Made by a program: the position numbers and the translations under genes. DNA of 64,000 nucleotides. It comes from CAVWSM01 sp963757805 (GTDB taxonomy: Bacteria; Actinomycetota; Actinomycetes; Jiangellales; Jiangellaceae). A model generated the notes under the pieces. That model was given only the letters and a program-made list of their open reading frames with translations, did no database searches and was not told the origin of the DNA. How positions within the stretch are numbered: the first letter of the stretch is position 1; each line of letters begins with the position of its first letter. Shown piece after piece: positions 36,035-44,268 of this stretch. The stretch is taken from positions 62,001 to 126,000 of the forward strand of contig CAVWSM010000023.1 in NCBI GenBank assembly GCA_963757805.1, in the 5' to 3' direction.

Positions 36035-36568
36035 TTACCGATCCGTGCCGTCGAAGGCGAAGAGCATGCACGTCGACGTCGCGTGGGCAAGCAACCGTCC
36101 TCGCTCGTCCGTGAGCCGGGCCTCGGCGAGCGCTGTGCGGCTGCCCCGAGAGATCACAGTCCCCTCCGCCGTGATGCGCCCACTCGCGGCGGTGATCGGT
36201 CGCAGGTATTTGGTGGCCAGATCTAGAGACGTGTATCCGACGCCGACCGGGAGGGTGGAATGCACGGCACATCCGGCGGCCGAGTCGAGGAGCGTCGCGA
36301 TCACGCCGCCGTGGACGGAACCCAGCGGGTTGTAGTGCATCTCGCTCGGATCGAGGTAGAACACCGCCCGGCCAACCTCGAAGCTCGCAAATCCCATGTC
36401 CAGCGTCGCCATCACCGGAGGTGGCGGCAGCTCACCTGCCGCGATCGCTTGGAGCACCTCGATGCCCGGCCGGTCGCCGAGGGCCGCGACCGTGGCCGCG
36501 GGATCGGTCCAGCGGTAGGTGCGGGTGCGGGTGGCGTCTGCCTGGGATTGGCTCACGCCTCGCAGCAT
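36035..36568 (-). CDS. PaaI-family (hotdog) thioesterase
   Basis: A roughly 177-residue hotdog-fold thioesterase. The active-site block is MHYNPLGSVHGGVIATLLDSAAGCAVHS with the HGG motif, followed by LDLATKYLRPIT. It probably hydrolyses an acyl-CoA. Start choice: ATG 36568 has AGAGG upstream; a TTG at 36592 and GTG at 36556 are possible. It is divergent from an HxlR regulator across an inverted repeat and is probably its target. Confidence 0.82.
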   Translation of the reverse strand: MLRGVSQSQADATRTRTYRWTDPAATVAALGDRPGIEVLQAIAAGELPPPPVMATLDMGFASFEVGRAVFYLDPSEMHYNPLGSVHGGVIATLLDSAAGCAVHSTLPVGVGYTSLDLATKYLRPITAASGRITAEGTVISRGSRTALAEARLTDERGRLLAHATSTCMLFAFDGTDR

Positions 36569-36582
36569 CCGCCCTCTTGCTG

Positions 36583-36605
36583 AGTCTGTCAACCAGACTT
36601 AGCCT
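36583..36605. promoter_or_regulatory. inverted repeat and -10 box in the thioesterase/HxlR gap
   Basis: AGTCTG-TCAAC-CAGACT (36583-36599) is a perfect 6-5-6 inverted repeat, and TAGCCT (36600-36605) directly abuts it, 7 nt before the HxlR ATG at 36613. The arrangement places a dimer-binding site against the -10 of a leaderless promoter, so repressor binding would block transcription of the regulator, and it lies inside the leader of the divergent thioesterase. Confidence 0.5.
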
Positions 36606-36612
36606 CGTACAC

Positions 36613-37095
36613 ATGACGCGCCCCGAAGCCCTCGAATGGTCCATCGACAATTGCACGGTGCAGCGCGCGCTCGCGGTGCTCGGCGACCGCTGGTCGTTCG
36701 TGGTGCTCCGCGAGGTGTTCAACGGCATTCGGCGCTTCGACGACATGCGCACCCGCACCGCCATCCCGCGCCAGGTCCTCACCGACCGGCTCGCGCAACT
36801 CGTCAGAGAGGATCTTCTGCGGCGGGCGCCGTACCAGGAACCCGGGCAACGCACCCGGCACGAGTACCGGCTGACCGCGAAGGGGCTCGACCTCTACCCC
36901 GCACTCGTCGCGCTCAACACCTGGGGCGCGCGCTACTACGCCGATCCGGCCGGATCCCCGCTCGCGTTCGAGCACCGCGACTGCGGCGGGTCGGTCGACG
37001 TCGTCCTGGAATGCTCCGAAGGGCACCAGGTCAGTGAGCTCCGCCAGGTGCTGCCCCGCCCTGGCCCGGGTGCGCGCCGTCGCGTCGCGTCCTGA
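36613..37095 (+). CDS. HxlR-family transcriptional regulator
   Basis: A 160-residue winged-helix regulator. The signature is CTVQRALAVLGDRWSFVVLREVFNGIRRFDDMRT (about 14-46), followed by IPRQVLTDRLAQLVREDLLRR and the wing YRLTAKGLDLYPAL. A C-terminal extension with Cys and His residues (HRDCGGSVDVVLECSEGH) could bind metal or sense redox state. It lacks a Shine-Dalgarno and is probably leaderless. The divergent thioesterase is the likely target. Confidence 0.88.
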   Translation: MTRPEALEWSIDNCTVQRALAVLGDRWSFVVLREVFNGIRRFDDMRTRTAIPRQVLTDRLAQLVREDLLRRAPYQEPGQRTRHEYRLTAKGLDLYPALVALNTWGARYYADPAGSPLAFEHRDCGGSVDVVLECSEGHQVSELRQVLPRPGPGARRRVAS

Positions 37096-37152
37096 CGGCC
37101 CAAGAGTTTGGTCCGGACCCGGGCTGTGGTCTTTATGCGCGACAAGCGTGCC

Positions 37153-37175
37153 GCCTACGCTCGGCAGACGTAGGC
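37153..37175 (+). terminator. hairpin after the HxlR gene
   Basis: GCCTACG (37153-37159) and CGTAGGC (37169-37175) form a 7-bp stem with a 9-nt loop in the 115-bp gap between the HxlR gene and ltrA. It may terminate the HxlR transcript or sit in the ltrA leader. No U tract follows. Confidence 0.35.
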
Positions 37176-37210
37176 CGCGTCGTGGCGGTCCGGCGGGAGG
37201 GACGGGGACG

Positions 37211-38470
37211 GTGACCACCAACACTCCACGGACGCGCGGCCACGGGCTGCGGGTCATGTCGGGTCGCGATCCGCAGGAGGAGCATCGCGCCGCCACGCCG
37301 CTGGAGCTGCTCTTCGACCTGACCTTCGTCGTAGCGTTCGGTGCCGCCAGCAATGAGTTCGCCCATCTTCTTGCAGAGACGCACTACGGCGCGGCCCTTG
37401 CCGGGTTCGCGATCGCGATCTTCGCAATCGTGTGGGCGTGGATCAACTACTCGTGGTTCGCGTCGGCCTACGACACGGACGACTGGGCGTTCCGCCTGGC
37501 CACGATGGTGATCATGGTCGGCGCCGTGTTCCTCGCACTCGGCCTACCTCGGCTGTTCCACTCCATCGACGAAGGCGGGTTCGTCGACAACGGCGTCATC
37601 GTCGCCGGCTACGTCGTCATGCGCGTAGCCATGATCTTCCTGTGGCTACGCGCGGCACGCCAGGATCCGAAACGCCGCGCGACCTGCGAGACCTACGCCC
37701 TGACAATCGGGATCGCGCAGGTCGGGTGGGTCGTGCTCATCGTCGTACAAGTGTCGATCGGAACGTACTTTGCCTGGGCGATTCTGCTTGTCCTGGTCGA
37801 GCTGATTGGGCCGTTTCTCGCCGAGCGCCGGAAGGTCCAGACGCCGTGGCACGCACACCACATCGCCGAGCGGTTCGGACTGCTCACGATCATCACGTTG
37901 GGCGAAGGGATCATCGGCACCGTCGCCTCGCTCGGTGCCGTTGTCGATGCGCAGGGCTGGACCGTCGACGCCGCGCTGGTCGCGGTGGCCGGGGTCGGCC
38001 TCACCTTCGGGCTCTGGTGGTCGTACTTCATCCTTCCGTCCGGAGACCTTCTGCAACGCCACCGCGAGCGTTCCTTCGGTTGGGGATACGGGCACATCCC
38101 GCTGTTCGCCGCGCTCGTCGCGACCGGAGCGGGGCTGCATGTCGCGGCGCTCTACATCGAGAGCCACGGCGAGGTGCCCATCGGACCAGCCGCGACCGTG
38201 CTCACCGTGGCCATCCCCGTCGGCGCTGCGCTGCTGCTCATCTACGGCATCTACACCTACCTCGTGCACGAAGGCGACGCATTCCACTTCCGCCTGCTCA
38301 TCGTGACCATCGGCGTCCTCGTCCTCACGGTCGTCCTCGCGGCTGTCGGTGTGGCGATGCCGGTGTGCCTCATCGTGTTGATGTGTGCGCCACTCGTCAC
38401 GGTGATCGGGTACGAGACACTCGGGCACCAGCATCAGGCCGTCGCGCTGGAGCGTCAGCTCGCCGAATGA
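37211..38470 (+). CDS. low temperature requirement A (LtrA) family membrane protein
   Basis: A 419-residue protein with about ten hydrophobic segments. The N-terminal signature EEHRAATPLELLFDLTFVVAFGAASNEFAH and the internal HHIAERFGLLTIITLGEGIIGTVASLG are characteristic of LtrA, first noted in Listeria for growth in the cold. The biochemical role is unknown. The GTG at 37211 follows GGGAGGGACGGGGAC. An internal ATG at 37256 also fits. Confidence 0.87.
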   Translation: MTTNTPRTRGHGLRVMSGRDPQEEHRAATPLELLFDLTFVVAFGAASNEFAHLLAETHYGAALAGFAIAIFAIVWAWINYSWFASAYDTDDWAFRLATMVIMVGAVFLALGLPRLFHSIDEGGFVDNGVIVAGYVVMRVAMIFLWLRAARQDPKRRATCETYALTIGIAQVGWVVLIVVQVSIGTYFAWAILLVLVELIGPFLAERRKVQTPWHAHHIAERFGLLTIITLGEGIIGTVASLGAVVDAQGWTVDAALVAVAGVGLTFGLWWSYFILPSGDLLQRHRERSFGWGYGHIPLFAALVATGAGLHVAALYIESHGEVPIGPAATVLTVAIPVGAALLLIYGIYTYLVHEGDAFHFRLLIVTIGVLVLTVVLAAVGVAMPVCLIVLMCAPLVTVIGYETLGHQHQAVALERQLAE

Positions 38471-38489
38471 CCACGGGCCGCGCGCGGCG

Positions 38490-39458
38490 TCAGGTCGGCG
38501 TACCGGCGGCGAGCCAACGCAGTTGCTCTGCGTCCTGAAACCCCTGGCCGCCCTCGTGGTCGTTGTATGCGTACTCGATGATCTGCTTCGGGCCGCCGTA
38601 GGCGTTGAACGCCGCATACACAGTCGACGGCGGACAGGTCTCGTCCATGAGTGCGACGGAAAAGAGTGCGGGTGCTCGCGCCGCCCGTACGAGGACGGTC
38701 ACATCGAAGTACGCCAGCGTGGCGAACACGCGCTCAATGTGGTTCCGATGCACCTTCAGGTAATTGGCGATCTCGGTGTACGGGCCCTTGTTGGTTATCT
38801 CAGTCGCGCGCCGGAAGTCGCACAAGAACGGCACGTCTGACATCACCGCCGCCAAGTCGTCGCGCAGTGACGCGACAGCGAGAGACATCGCACCGCCCTG
38901 GCTGTTGCCGGTGATCGCGATGCGGGACGGATCGACCGCGGGCAGCGACTTGGCCGCGTCGACAGCGAGCACCGCGTCGGTGAGCACCCGTCGGTAGTAG
39001 TACTCCTGCGGGTCGAGAATGCCTCGCGTCATGTAGCCCGGGTAAGCCGGCCCAGCACCGACCGGATCAGGCGTGTTGCCAGGCAGGTATCCCGAGCCCT
39101 GGCCGCGGGTGTCGACCTCGAGGCATGCATAGCCTGCGAGCGGCCATTGCCCCACCTGATGGGCGAGCCCGCGCCCGCCGCCGTACCCCTGATAACGCAC
39201 GATGATCGGCAGGTCCGCGTCTACGCCGGCCGGGCGGTGGTGCCAGCCGCGGATCGGGTCACCGCCGAACCCGCTGAACGTGACGTCGTACGTCTGCACG
39301 AGCCGCAGCCCCGTCTCGACCGGCTCGACCTTGAGCTCGCTTGACTGCCCGCGCGCCTCGGCCAGCGTGTCTGCCCAGAACTGCATGAGTTCTGCAGGTG
39401 GCTCGGTGCTCGAGCGGTACGTGAGGAGCTGCTCGCGAGGCAGGTCGAACAGCGGCAT
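38490..39458 (-). CDS. acetylxylan esterase / carbohydrate esterase family 7
   Basis: A 322-residue alpha/beta hydrolase of the CE7 type (acetyl xylan esterase / cephalosporin-C deacetylase). Motifs are VDTRGQGSGY (about 114-123), the nucleophile elbow GNSQGGAMS (about 183-191), the acid in ALMDETCPPSTVYAAFN and the His in NDHEGGQGF near the C-terminus. No signal peptide is seen, so it acts in the cytoplasm on imported acetylated oligosaccharides or similar esters. It ends 19 bp from the convergent ltrA stop. Confidence 0.88.
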   Translation of the reverse strand: MPLFDLPREQLLTYRSSTEPPAELMQFWADTLAEARGQSSELKVEPVETGLRLVQTYDVTFSGFGGDPIRGWHHRPAGVDADLPIIVRYQGYGGGRGLAHQVGQWPLAGYACLEVDTRGQGSGYLPGNTPDPVGAGPAYPGYMTRGILDPQEYYYRRVLTDAVLAVDAAKSLPAVDPSRIAITGNSQGGAMSLAVASLRDDLAAVMSDVPFLCDFRRATEITNKGPYTEIANYLKVHRNHIERVFATLAYFDVTVLVRAARAPALFSVALMDETCPPSTVYAAFNAYGGPKQIIEYAYNDHEGGQGFQDAEQLRWLAAGTPT

Positions 39459-39469
39459 GGCCCGCGAGA

Positions 39470-40144
39470 CTACACGTCACCTAGTGCCGCTGGTGGCTCC
39501 GCGAGATGCCGTACGAACCATTCCCGCGCCAGCTCGGCGACCTGGTCCAACGCGCCCGGCTCCTCGAACAGATGGGTGGCACCGTGAACGACGCGTAGCT
39601 GCGTCTGGACGTGCATCCGGCGCTGCGCCTGCTTGTTGAGCTCAAGCACCTGCGGGTCGTTGCCTCCGACGATGAGCAGGGTCGGCGCCTCGGTTGTGGG
39701 GAGGGCGTCGGCGGCCAGATCGGGTCGTCCGCCGCGCGAGACGACGGCACGTACGGACTTCGGTCGCGCCGCGGCAGTCTGGAGCGCGGCCGCGGCGCCC
39801 GTACTCGCGCCGAACAGACCGATTGCGCGCGCCGACAGGTCACGTTGCTGCTCGACCCAGTCGACGATCGCTGTGAGCCGCCCCCCGAGGAGTCCGATGT
39901 CGAAGCGGAGCTCCGCGGTGACCCGGTCGAGCTGCTCCTCCTCCGGTGTGAGCAGATCGACCAGCACCGTGCCGAGGCCGGCATGCTCGAGCTTCGCCGC
40001 AACATGCCGGTTGCGCGGACTCTGACGGCTGCTCCCGCTGCCATGCGCGAAGACGACCACTCCGGCCGCCTCGGCCGGCGCAACGATGTCGGCGTCCAGC
40101 CCGATGGTGTCGGACACCGGCACTCGCACGGCGAGGTTGCTCAC
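39470..40144 (-). CDS. dienelactone hydrolase-like alpha/beta hydrolase
   Basis: A 224-residue alpha/beta hydrolase. HGSGSSRQSPRNRHVA (about 34-49), the nucleophile GASTGAAAAL (about 112-121), the acid in IVGGNDPQVLELN and the His in VHGATHLF fit the family of short hydrolases often fused or linked to phosphoribosyltransferase genes. Here it is coupled (4-nt overlap at 40141-40144) to a DUF1876 gene. Substrate unknown. Confidence 0.8.
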   Translation of the reverse strand: MSNLAVRVPVSDTIGLDADIVAPAEAAGVVVFAHGSGSSRQSPRNRHVAAKLEHAGLGTVLVDLLTPEEEQLDRVTAELRFDIGLLGGRLTAIVDWVEQQRDLSARAIGLFGASTGAAAALQTAAARPKSVRAVVSRGGRPDLAADALPTTEAPTLLIVGGNDPQVLELNKQAQRRMHVQTQLRVVHGATHLFEEPGALDQVAELAREWFVRHLAEPPAALGDV

Positions 40145-40410
40145 GCGCTGATGTAGGCCGGCTGATGCGTCTCCTGCTCGATCTCACCGGCTGCCTTGTC
40201 GAGCAGCTGGTGGACCAGGTCCGACAGCGCGCGTGCGGCGGCGATCTCCTCGCCGACACGTGGCTGTACCGAGTCTGCTGGGTTGCGCTTCGACCGCCCG
40301 CGCGACCGCAGCTCGGTGCCGTCGGGAAGCCGTACGAGCGCGGCCGCCGCGGTGTGGCGATCGTCGTCTTCCTTGAACTCGATCTCGATGTGCCATCCGA
40401 TGGGCTGCAT
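40141..40410 (-). CDS. DUF1876 domain-containing protein
   Basis: An 89-residue protein starting MQPIGWHIEIEFKEDDDRHTAAAALVRLPDG, the pattern of DUF1876, a small dsRBD-like family common in actinobacteria and often near stress genes. No function is established. The ATG has GGAGG 8 nt upstream. It precedes and is coupled to the dienelactone hydrolase-like gene. Confidence 0.83.
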   Translation of the reverse strand: MQPIGWHIEIEFKEDDDRHTAAAALVRLPDGTELRSRGRSKRNPADSVQPRVGEEIAAARALSDLVHQLLDKAAGEIEQETHQPAYISA

Positions 40411-40454
40411 GCCCCTCACCTCCGGCTCTCGCCCTCGCTCACCAGCATGCGCCG

Positions 40455-40815
40455 GATCGCGGGTGCCAGGAAGGGGACACGGACGCAAGGACGCGCAGCC
40501 GAGGCCCTCGGCGGCCGAGACAACCACCCCGACAAGGGCTATCGCGGTGCCGACAGAACAGCGCTTGGAATCCCTCGGTAAGCACGACGGCTGGCACGTC
40601 GCCGGTGGCCGCCCGGTCCTCCGTGACTGAGAACGCGATCGCCGAGAGCAGTGCTTCACCGATCGCGCCCCCGATCTGCTGGCTCGTGTTGATCAGCCCC
40701 GAGGCGAGGCCCGCCTCGTGCGGCTTCGTACCCAGCAAGTGCGGCGATCGTGACCGGGACGAAGGCGAACGGCAGCGCGACCCCGAGGAGCATGAGCCCC
40801 GATTCCTTCGTTCTG
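40455..40815 (-). pseudogene. remnant of a DHA2-type MFS transporter C-terminus
   Basis: Three short frames on the minus strand line up as the last three helices of an EmrB/QacA-like exporter: GLMLLGVALPFAFVPVTIAALAG (near 40730-40800), then GLASGLINTSQQIGGAIGEALLSAIAFS (near 40620-40705), then GTAIALVGVVVSA (near 40520-40560). The N-terminal two thirds are absent and the frame changes twice. It is a decayed fragment in the 568-bp gap between DUF1876 and the DUF222 gene; the rest of the gap shows nothing. Confidence 0.65.
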
Positions 40816-40978
40816 TTGCATGACGCACAGGCGTGTGTCAAGACGCTCGATCAGATCTGTGGACAGCGGCGTCTGGGTGCGGTTGGTTGTGGATAACAGG
40901 TGGCTGGAAAGGCTTGCGGTGTAAGGGAATCGGGTCAGCTGCGGTCTCCGAGTTCTGTCGGACCCCCCGAGTAGGTTC

Positions 40979-41686
40979 ATGGGTATGGAAGCCACGTCGA
41001 CTCCGCCGCCGGTGCACCCGGTGGAGTCCGCGCTCGACCGGATCGGGGCCGATCTGGGCGAACTACGCCAGGGCGGCTACGCGACGCTGGGCGGCACCGC
41101 GCTGGTCGACTCGTTCGACCGGGTCCTGCGGGCCCGTCGCGCTCTGGAGGCCGAATACTTGCAGCTGCTGGGCGCGGTCGACGAGCGCAGGGTGGCCACC
41201 GACGTCGGCGCCAAGTCCACCGCCGAGTGGCTGCGGCTGCGCCACCGGCAGGCCGGGTCGGGTCGCGACGTGGCCGCCGCCCGCGCCACCGCACCCGGCG
41301 GGGACCTGTACGAGCTGGGGCAGGCGTTGGCCGACGGCCGGGTCTCCCGCGAGCACCTGGACGTCGCCGTCCGCTGCCTGGGCCGGATCCCGGCCCATCT
41401 GAAGGACGAGCAACGCTCCAAGGTCGCCCAGTTCCTCACCGAGCAGTCCGAGCAGTTCGCGCCCCGCGACTTCGAGGACGTCGCCAAGGCGCTGCTCGCG
41501 GTCCTCGACCCCGACGGCGCCCACTCGTTCGACCCCGACGCGCACCAGCGCCGGTCGCTGTCGATGGCCCAAGACGCCACCGGCATGCTGGCCGGACGGT
41601 TCCTGCTCGACCAGATCGGCTCGGCCTGGTTCAGCACCGCGCTGCAGCACTACGCCGCGCCGGACCCCGCCGCCTGTGGGATCGAC
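40979..41686 (+). pseudogene. DUF222/HNH endonuclease gene, 5' part, split by IS21 element
   Basis: The first 236 codons of a 13E12-repeat type DUF222 protein (LESALDRIGADLGEL-like N-terminus, RVATDVGAKSTAEWLRLRHRQAGSGRDVAAA). It stops where an IS21-family element enters after codon GAC at 41684-41686. The 3' part continues at 44269 in the same frame. Joined across one copy of the 6-bp duplication the gene is intact, 523 codons. Intact members are HNH-type DNases of uncertain role, abundant in actinobacteria. Confidence 0.88.
41681..41686. repeat. 6-bp target site duplication, left copy
   Basis: ATCGAC at 41681-41686 immediately precedes the TG end of the insertion element and recurs at 44263-44268 directly after its CA end. 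The match is exact and within the 4-8 bp range usual for IS21. It shows a simple insertion with no later rearrangement. Confidence 0.85.
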
Positions 41687-41694
41687 TGAAAACG

Positions 41695-42573
41695 TCAACC
41701 TGATTTGGCCCCACCGTGATGGCTTGAAGTGGCCCCACCCTTCTTGACTTGTTCTGGCTGAGTTGATCTTGCTGTTGTTGTTTTTCGGGCGGCTCGGGTT
41801 GTGCGAAGCCGGTAGGAGTTCGAGCCGGTCTCGATGATGCGTGCGTTGAAGGTGAGCCGGTCGACGACAGCGGCGGCGAGGCGGGGGTCGGTGAAGGTGC
41901 GTCCCCATTCGCTGAACGGCGCGTTCGACGCGCAGGCGATCGACGCTTTCTCCTCGCGTTCGGTGATGATCTGGAACAGCAGCTCGGCGCCTTTCGGGTC
42001 GAGGTGGACGTAGCCGAGTTCGTCGAGGCAGAGCAGGTCGAGGCGGCCGTAGCGGGCCACCACCCGCGACAGCGTTTTGTCGTCGGCGGCCTCGACGAGC
42101 TCGTTGACTAGCGCGGCGGTGGTCACGTAGCGGACGTGCCGGCCGGCCTCGGCGGCGGCCAGCCCGAGCCCGATGAGCAGGTGGGTCTTGCCGGTGCCGG
42201 AATCGCCGAGCAGCACCACCGGTTCGCCTGCGTCGATCCAGCCGCCGGCGGCGAGCTCGGCCAACGCCGCCGCCGGCAGGGTGGGCAGCGCGGTCAGGTC
42301 GAAGTCGTCGAGTCGTTTGATCCGCGGGAACTTGGCCTCGTTGATCAGCCGCATGCGGCGCCGGGCCTGCCGTTCGTCGCACTCGGCGGTCAGCAGCGCG
42401 GCCAGGAAACCGTTGTGGGTCAACCGTTCCCGGGCGGCGGCCTCGGCGATGCGGTCGTGCTCGTCGCGGACGGTGGGCAACCCGAGGGCGCGGCAGCAGC
42501 CCTCGATCGCGGTGTGCGCCGCTGGCTCGGTCAACCCGGCCAGCGCCGGGCGCCGTCGCCTGGCCCCGGTCAT
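41695..42573 (-). CDS. istB: IS21 helper ATPase IstB
   Basis: A 292-residue AAA+ ATPase, related to DnaC, that assists IstA and directs target choice. Walker A is LGDSGTGKTHLL and Walker B is LLCLDELGYVHLDPKG; the following sensor block ASIACASNAPFSEWGRTF is typical. The ATG at 42573 overlaps the istA stop; the frame is open further upstream but inside istA and without homology. The last 30 codons run through the left terminal repeats of the element. Confidence 0.93.
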   Translation of the reverse strand: MTGARRRRPALAGLTEPAAHTAIEGCCRALGLPTVRDEHDRIAEAAARERLTHNGFLAALLTAECDERQARRRMRLINEAKFPRIKRLDDFDLTALPTLPAAALAELAAGGWIDAGEPVVLLGDSGTGKTHLLIGLGLAAAEAGRHVRYVTTAALVNELVEAADDKTLSRVVARYGRLDLLCLDELGYVHLDPKGAELLFQIITEREEKASIACASNAPFSEWGRTFTDPRLAAAVVDRLTFNARIIETGSNSYRLRTTRAARKTTTARSTQPEQVKKGGATSSHHGGAKSG

Positions 42574-44138
42574 GGTTGTCGCCCTCCGGCCAGCAGCTGG
42601 TCGTAGCCACCCAGCTGCGGCACCGCGCGCCGCGCACCAATCGGGGTGGCCCGCGCCAGCGCCGCCGCCAACTCCTCGTCGTCGGGCTGCTCGGCCTGGC
42701 GGGCGTGGTCGAGGCGGCGGCGGGCCATCACCGCGACCAGGTCGGGGTCGAACCGGCCGGATCCGATCGCCTCGCCCATGCCGGCCAGCACCGCGCCGGC
42801 GGGCAGCGTGCGGTGCAGCAGCAGCACCCCGATCAGCGCGTGGGTGCCGTCGCGGTCGCCCAGTGCCTTGCGCGCCAACGCCCAGTACTTGTCGTGGACG
42901 TCGGTGAACGCCCCGGCCGCCTTGGCCTGCGCCAGCGCAGTGGCACCGGGCAGCGCCCCCGGCTTGTGCACCAGCAGCTCCAGGTAGTGATCCAACACGA
43001 GATCCTCGGTCCACTTGTGCAGGCTGCGGGCATGCTCGGCGACCACCCGGGCGCCGTCGAGGATGGTGACCTGCCGGGCGCCCAGCCGGACCGTCACCGT
43101 CCTGCCGGCCAGCCGGGCGGGCACCGAGTAGTGCGCCTGCCGCACACAGACCCGGGCCTTGGTGTCCACCCGGCAGGTCAACAACTGGGCCGGGTCGAAC
43201 GCGTCACGCGGCAGCACACGCAGCGACCGCCGCTCGGCCTCGAACGCCTCACCCACCGTCTGCCGCTGGTGTCCGATGCGGCGGGCGTCGTCGTCGGCAT
43301 CGGCCTCGGCCAGCAACACGTTCAGATGCTCGAGCGAGTCGACGACCGGGATCGGCACCAGGTGGCGGCGACGGAACCGGCCGACCTCGCCCTCCACGCC
43401 GCCCTTCTCGTGTGCGCCGTCGATGCCGGGCTGGCAGTAGAACGCGTCGAAACCGTAGTGCGAACGCAGCGCCACGAACCGCTGATTCTCCAACCGTTCC
43501 CGCCCCAACAGGACACGACTCACCGCCGGCTTGAGGTTGTCCAACCGGACCCGGGCGGGCACCCCACCGAGCCGGCCGAACGCGACCACGAACCCGTCCA
43601 GGAACGACTCCTGCGTGGTGTTCGCATAGGCGGTGTGCACCGCCGCGCCGGAACACGACAACCGCAGCACGAACAGATACAGCTTGGTCTGCACGCCGCC
43701 CACCACGGCCCAGAACTCGCCGAAGTCGACCTCGGCCTCCACGCCCGGCGGATGCGTCTGCGGCACCATCGCCACCGCCAACCCGGTCCTGGACTCCGCC
43801 CTCAGCTGCGCGACAAACCCGCGCACCGTCGACTCGCCCACCGTCGCCTGATACTCGGCGACCAGCCGCTCCCAGACCCGGCGTGCGGTGTGCCGCTGCT
43901 TACGCGGCAGCTGCTCGTCGGCGGCCAACCAGCCCCGGATCACCTCCCGATACGGACCCAATACCGGCGACCCGCGCTGCGGTGTCTTCCGCTCCGGCGG
44001 CACCGCGTCGGCCAACGCCTGACGCACCGTGCGCCGATGCACCTCGTGCCGGCGCGCCAACCCGCGAATCGACATCGCTTCCTCCCGGCGGTCTCGCCGG
44101 ATACGTTCGAACAGCTCCACCCTCGATCCCTTCGCCAT
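42570..44138 (-). CDS. istA: IS21 transposase IstA
   Basis: A 522-residue DDE transposase. The N-terminus has a helix-turn-helix (MSIRGLARRHEVHRRTVRQAL). The RNase H-like core has the acidic residues in EAEVDFGEFWAVV, ARVRLDNLKPAV and GAHEKGGVEGEVGRFRR (D, D, E). A C-terminal beta-barrel region (VPARLAGRTVTVRLGARQVTIL) follows. Its stop overlaps the istB ATG (ATGA), the normal translational coupling. Confidence 0.94.
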   Translation of the reverse strand: MAKGSRVELFERIRRDRREEAMSIRGLARRHEVHRRTVRQALADAVPPERKTPQRGSPVLGPYREVIRGWLAADEQLPRKQRHTARRVWERLVAEYQATVGESTVRGFVAQLRAESRTGLAVAMVPQTHPPGVEAEVDFGEFWAVVGGVQTKLYLFVLRLSCSGAAVHTAYANTTQESFLDGFVVAFGRLGGVPARVRLDNLKPAVSRVLLGRERLENQRFVALRSHYGFDAFYCQPGIDGAHEKGGVEGEVGRFRRRHLVPIPVVDSLEHLNVLLAEADADDDARRIGHQRQTVGEAFEAERRSLRVLPRDAFDPAQLLTCRVDTKARVCVRQAHYSVPARLAGRTVTVRLGARQVTILDGARVVAEHARSLHKWTEDLVLDHYLELLVHKPGALPGATALAQAKAAGAFTDVHDKYWALARKALGDRDGTHALIGVLLLHRTLPAGAVLAGMGEAIGSGRFDPDLVAVMARRRLDHARQAEQPDDEELAAALARATPIGARRAVPQLGGYDQLLAGGRQP

Positions 44139-44268
44139 CCCTCACTCCCGCGATCGACCTTCACTCGGACGATCACGAACGTAGGGACGAAGCTCGAGGG
44201 TGGAGCCAAATCAAGCCAGCGACACACCCCCAAAGTGGGGCCAAATCAGGCTGTCATTCCCAATCGAC

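Larger units (their letters stand above)
41687..44262. mobile_element. complete IS21-family insertion sequence, 2576 bp
   Basis: The ends are TGAAAACGTCAACC on the left and, read inward from the right, TGGGAATGACAGCC, both continuing into the identical CTGATTTGGCCCCAC. Further internal copies of the TGATTTGGCYCCACC motif occur at both ends (41699-41742 and 44198-44255), as in other IS21 members where they bind transposase. The element carries istA and istB on the minus strand, overlapping by 4 nt. Exact 6-bp direct repeats flank it. Both genes look intact, so it may still be active. Confidence 0.93.

Noticed and set aside
38463..38476. GAATGACCACG at the end of ltrA as a fourth MTTSSR repeat
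   Set aside because: Only about 11 bases match; the sequence diverges completely after ATGACCACG, and no stem or PAPPG codons follow. Treated as chance.
41063..42640. A 525-codon minus-strand frame antisense to the DUF222 gene
   Set aside because: It crosses the IS boundary, has no recognisable domain, and mirrors the codon bias of the DUF222 and istB genes.
42573..43014. A longer IstB starting at 43014
   Set aside because: The extra 147 codons lie wholly inside istA and are Gly/Arg/Ala-rich without homology. The ATG overlapping the istA stop is the normal IS21 arrangement.
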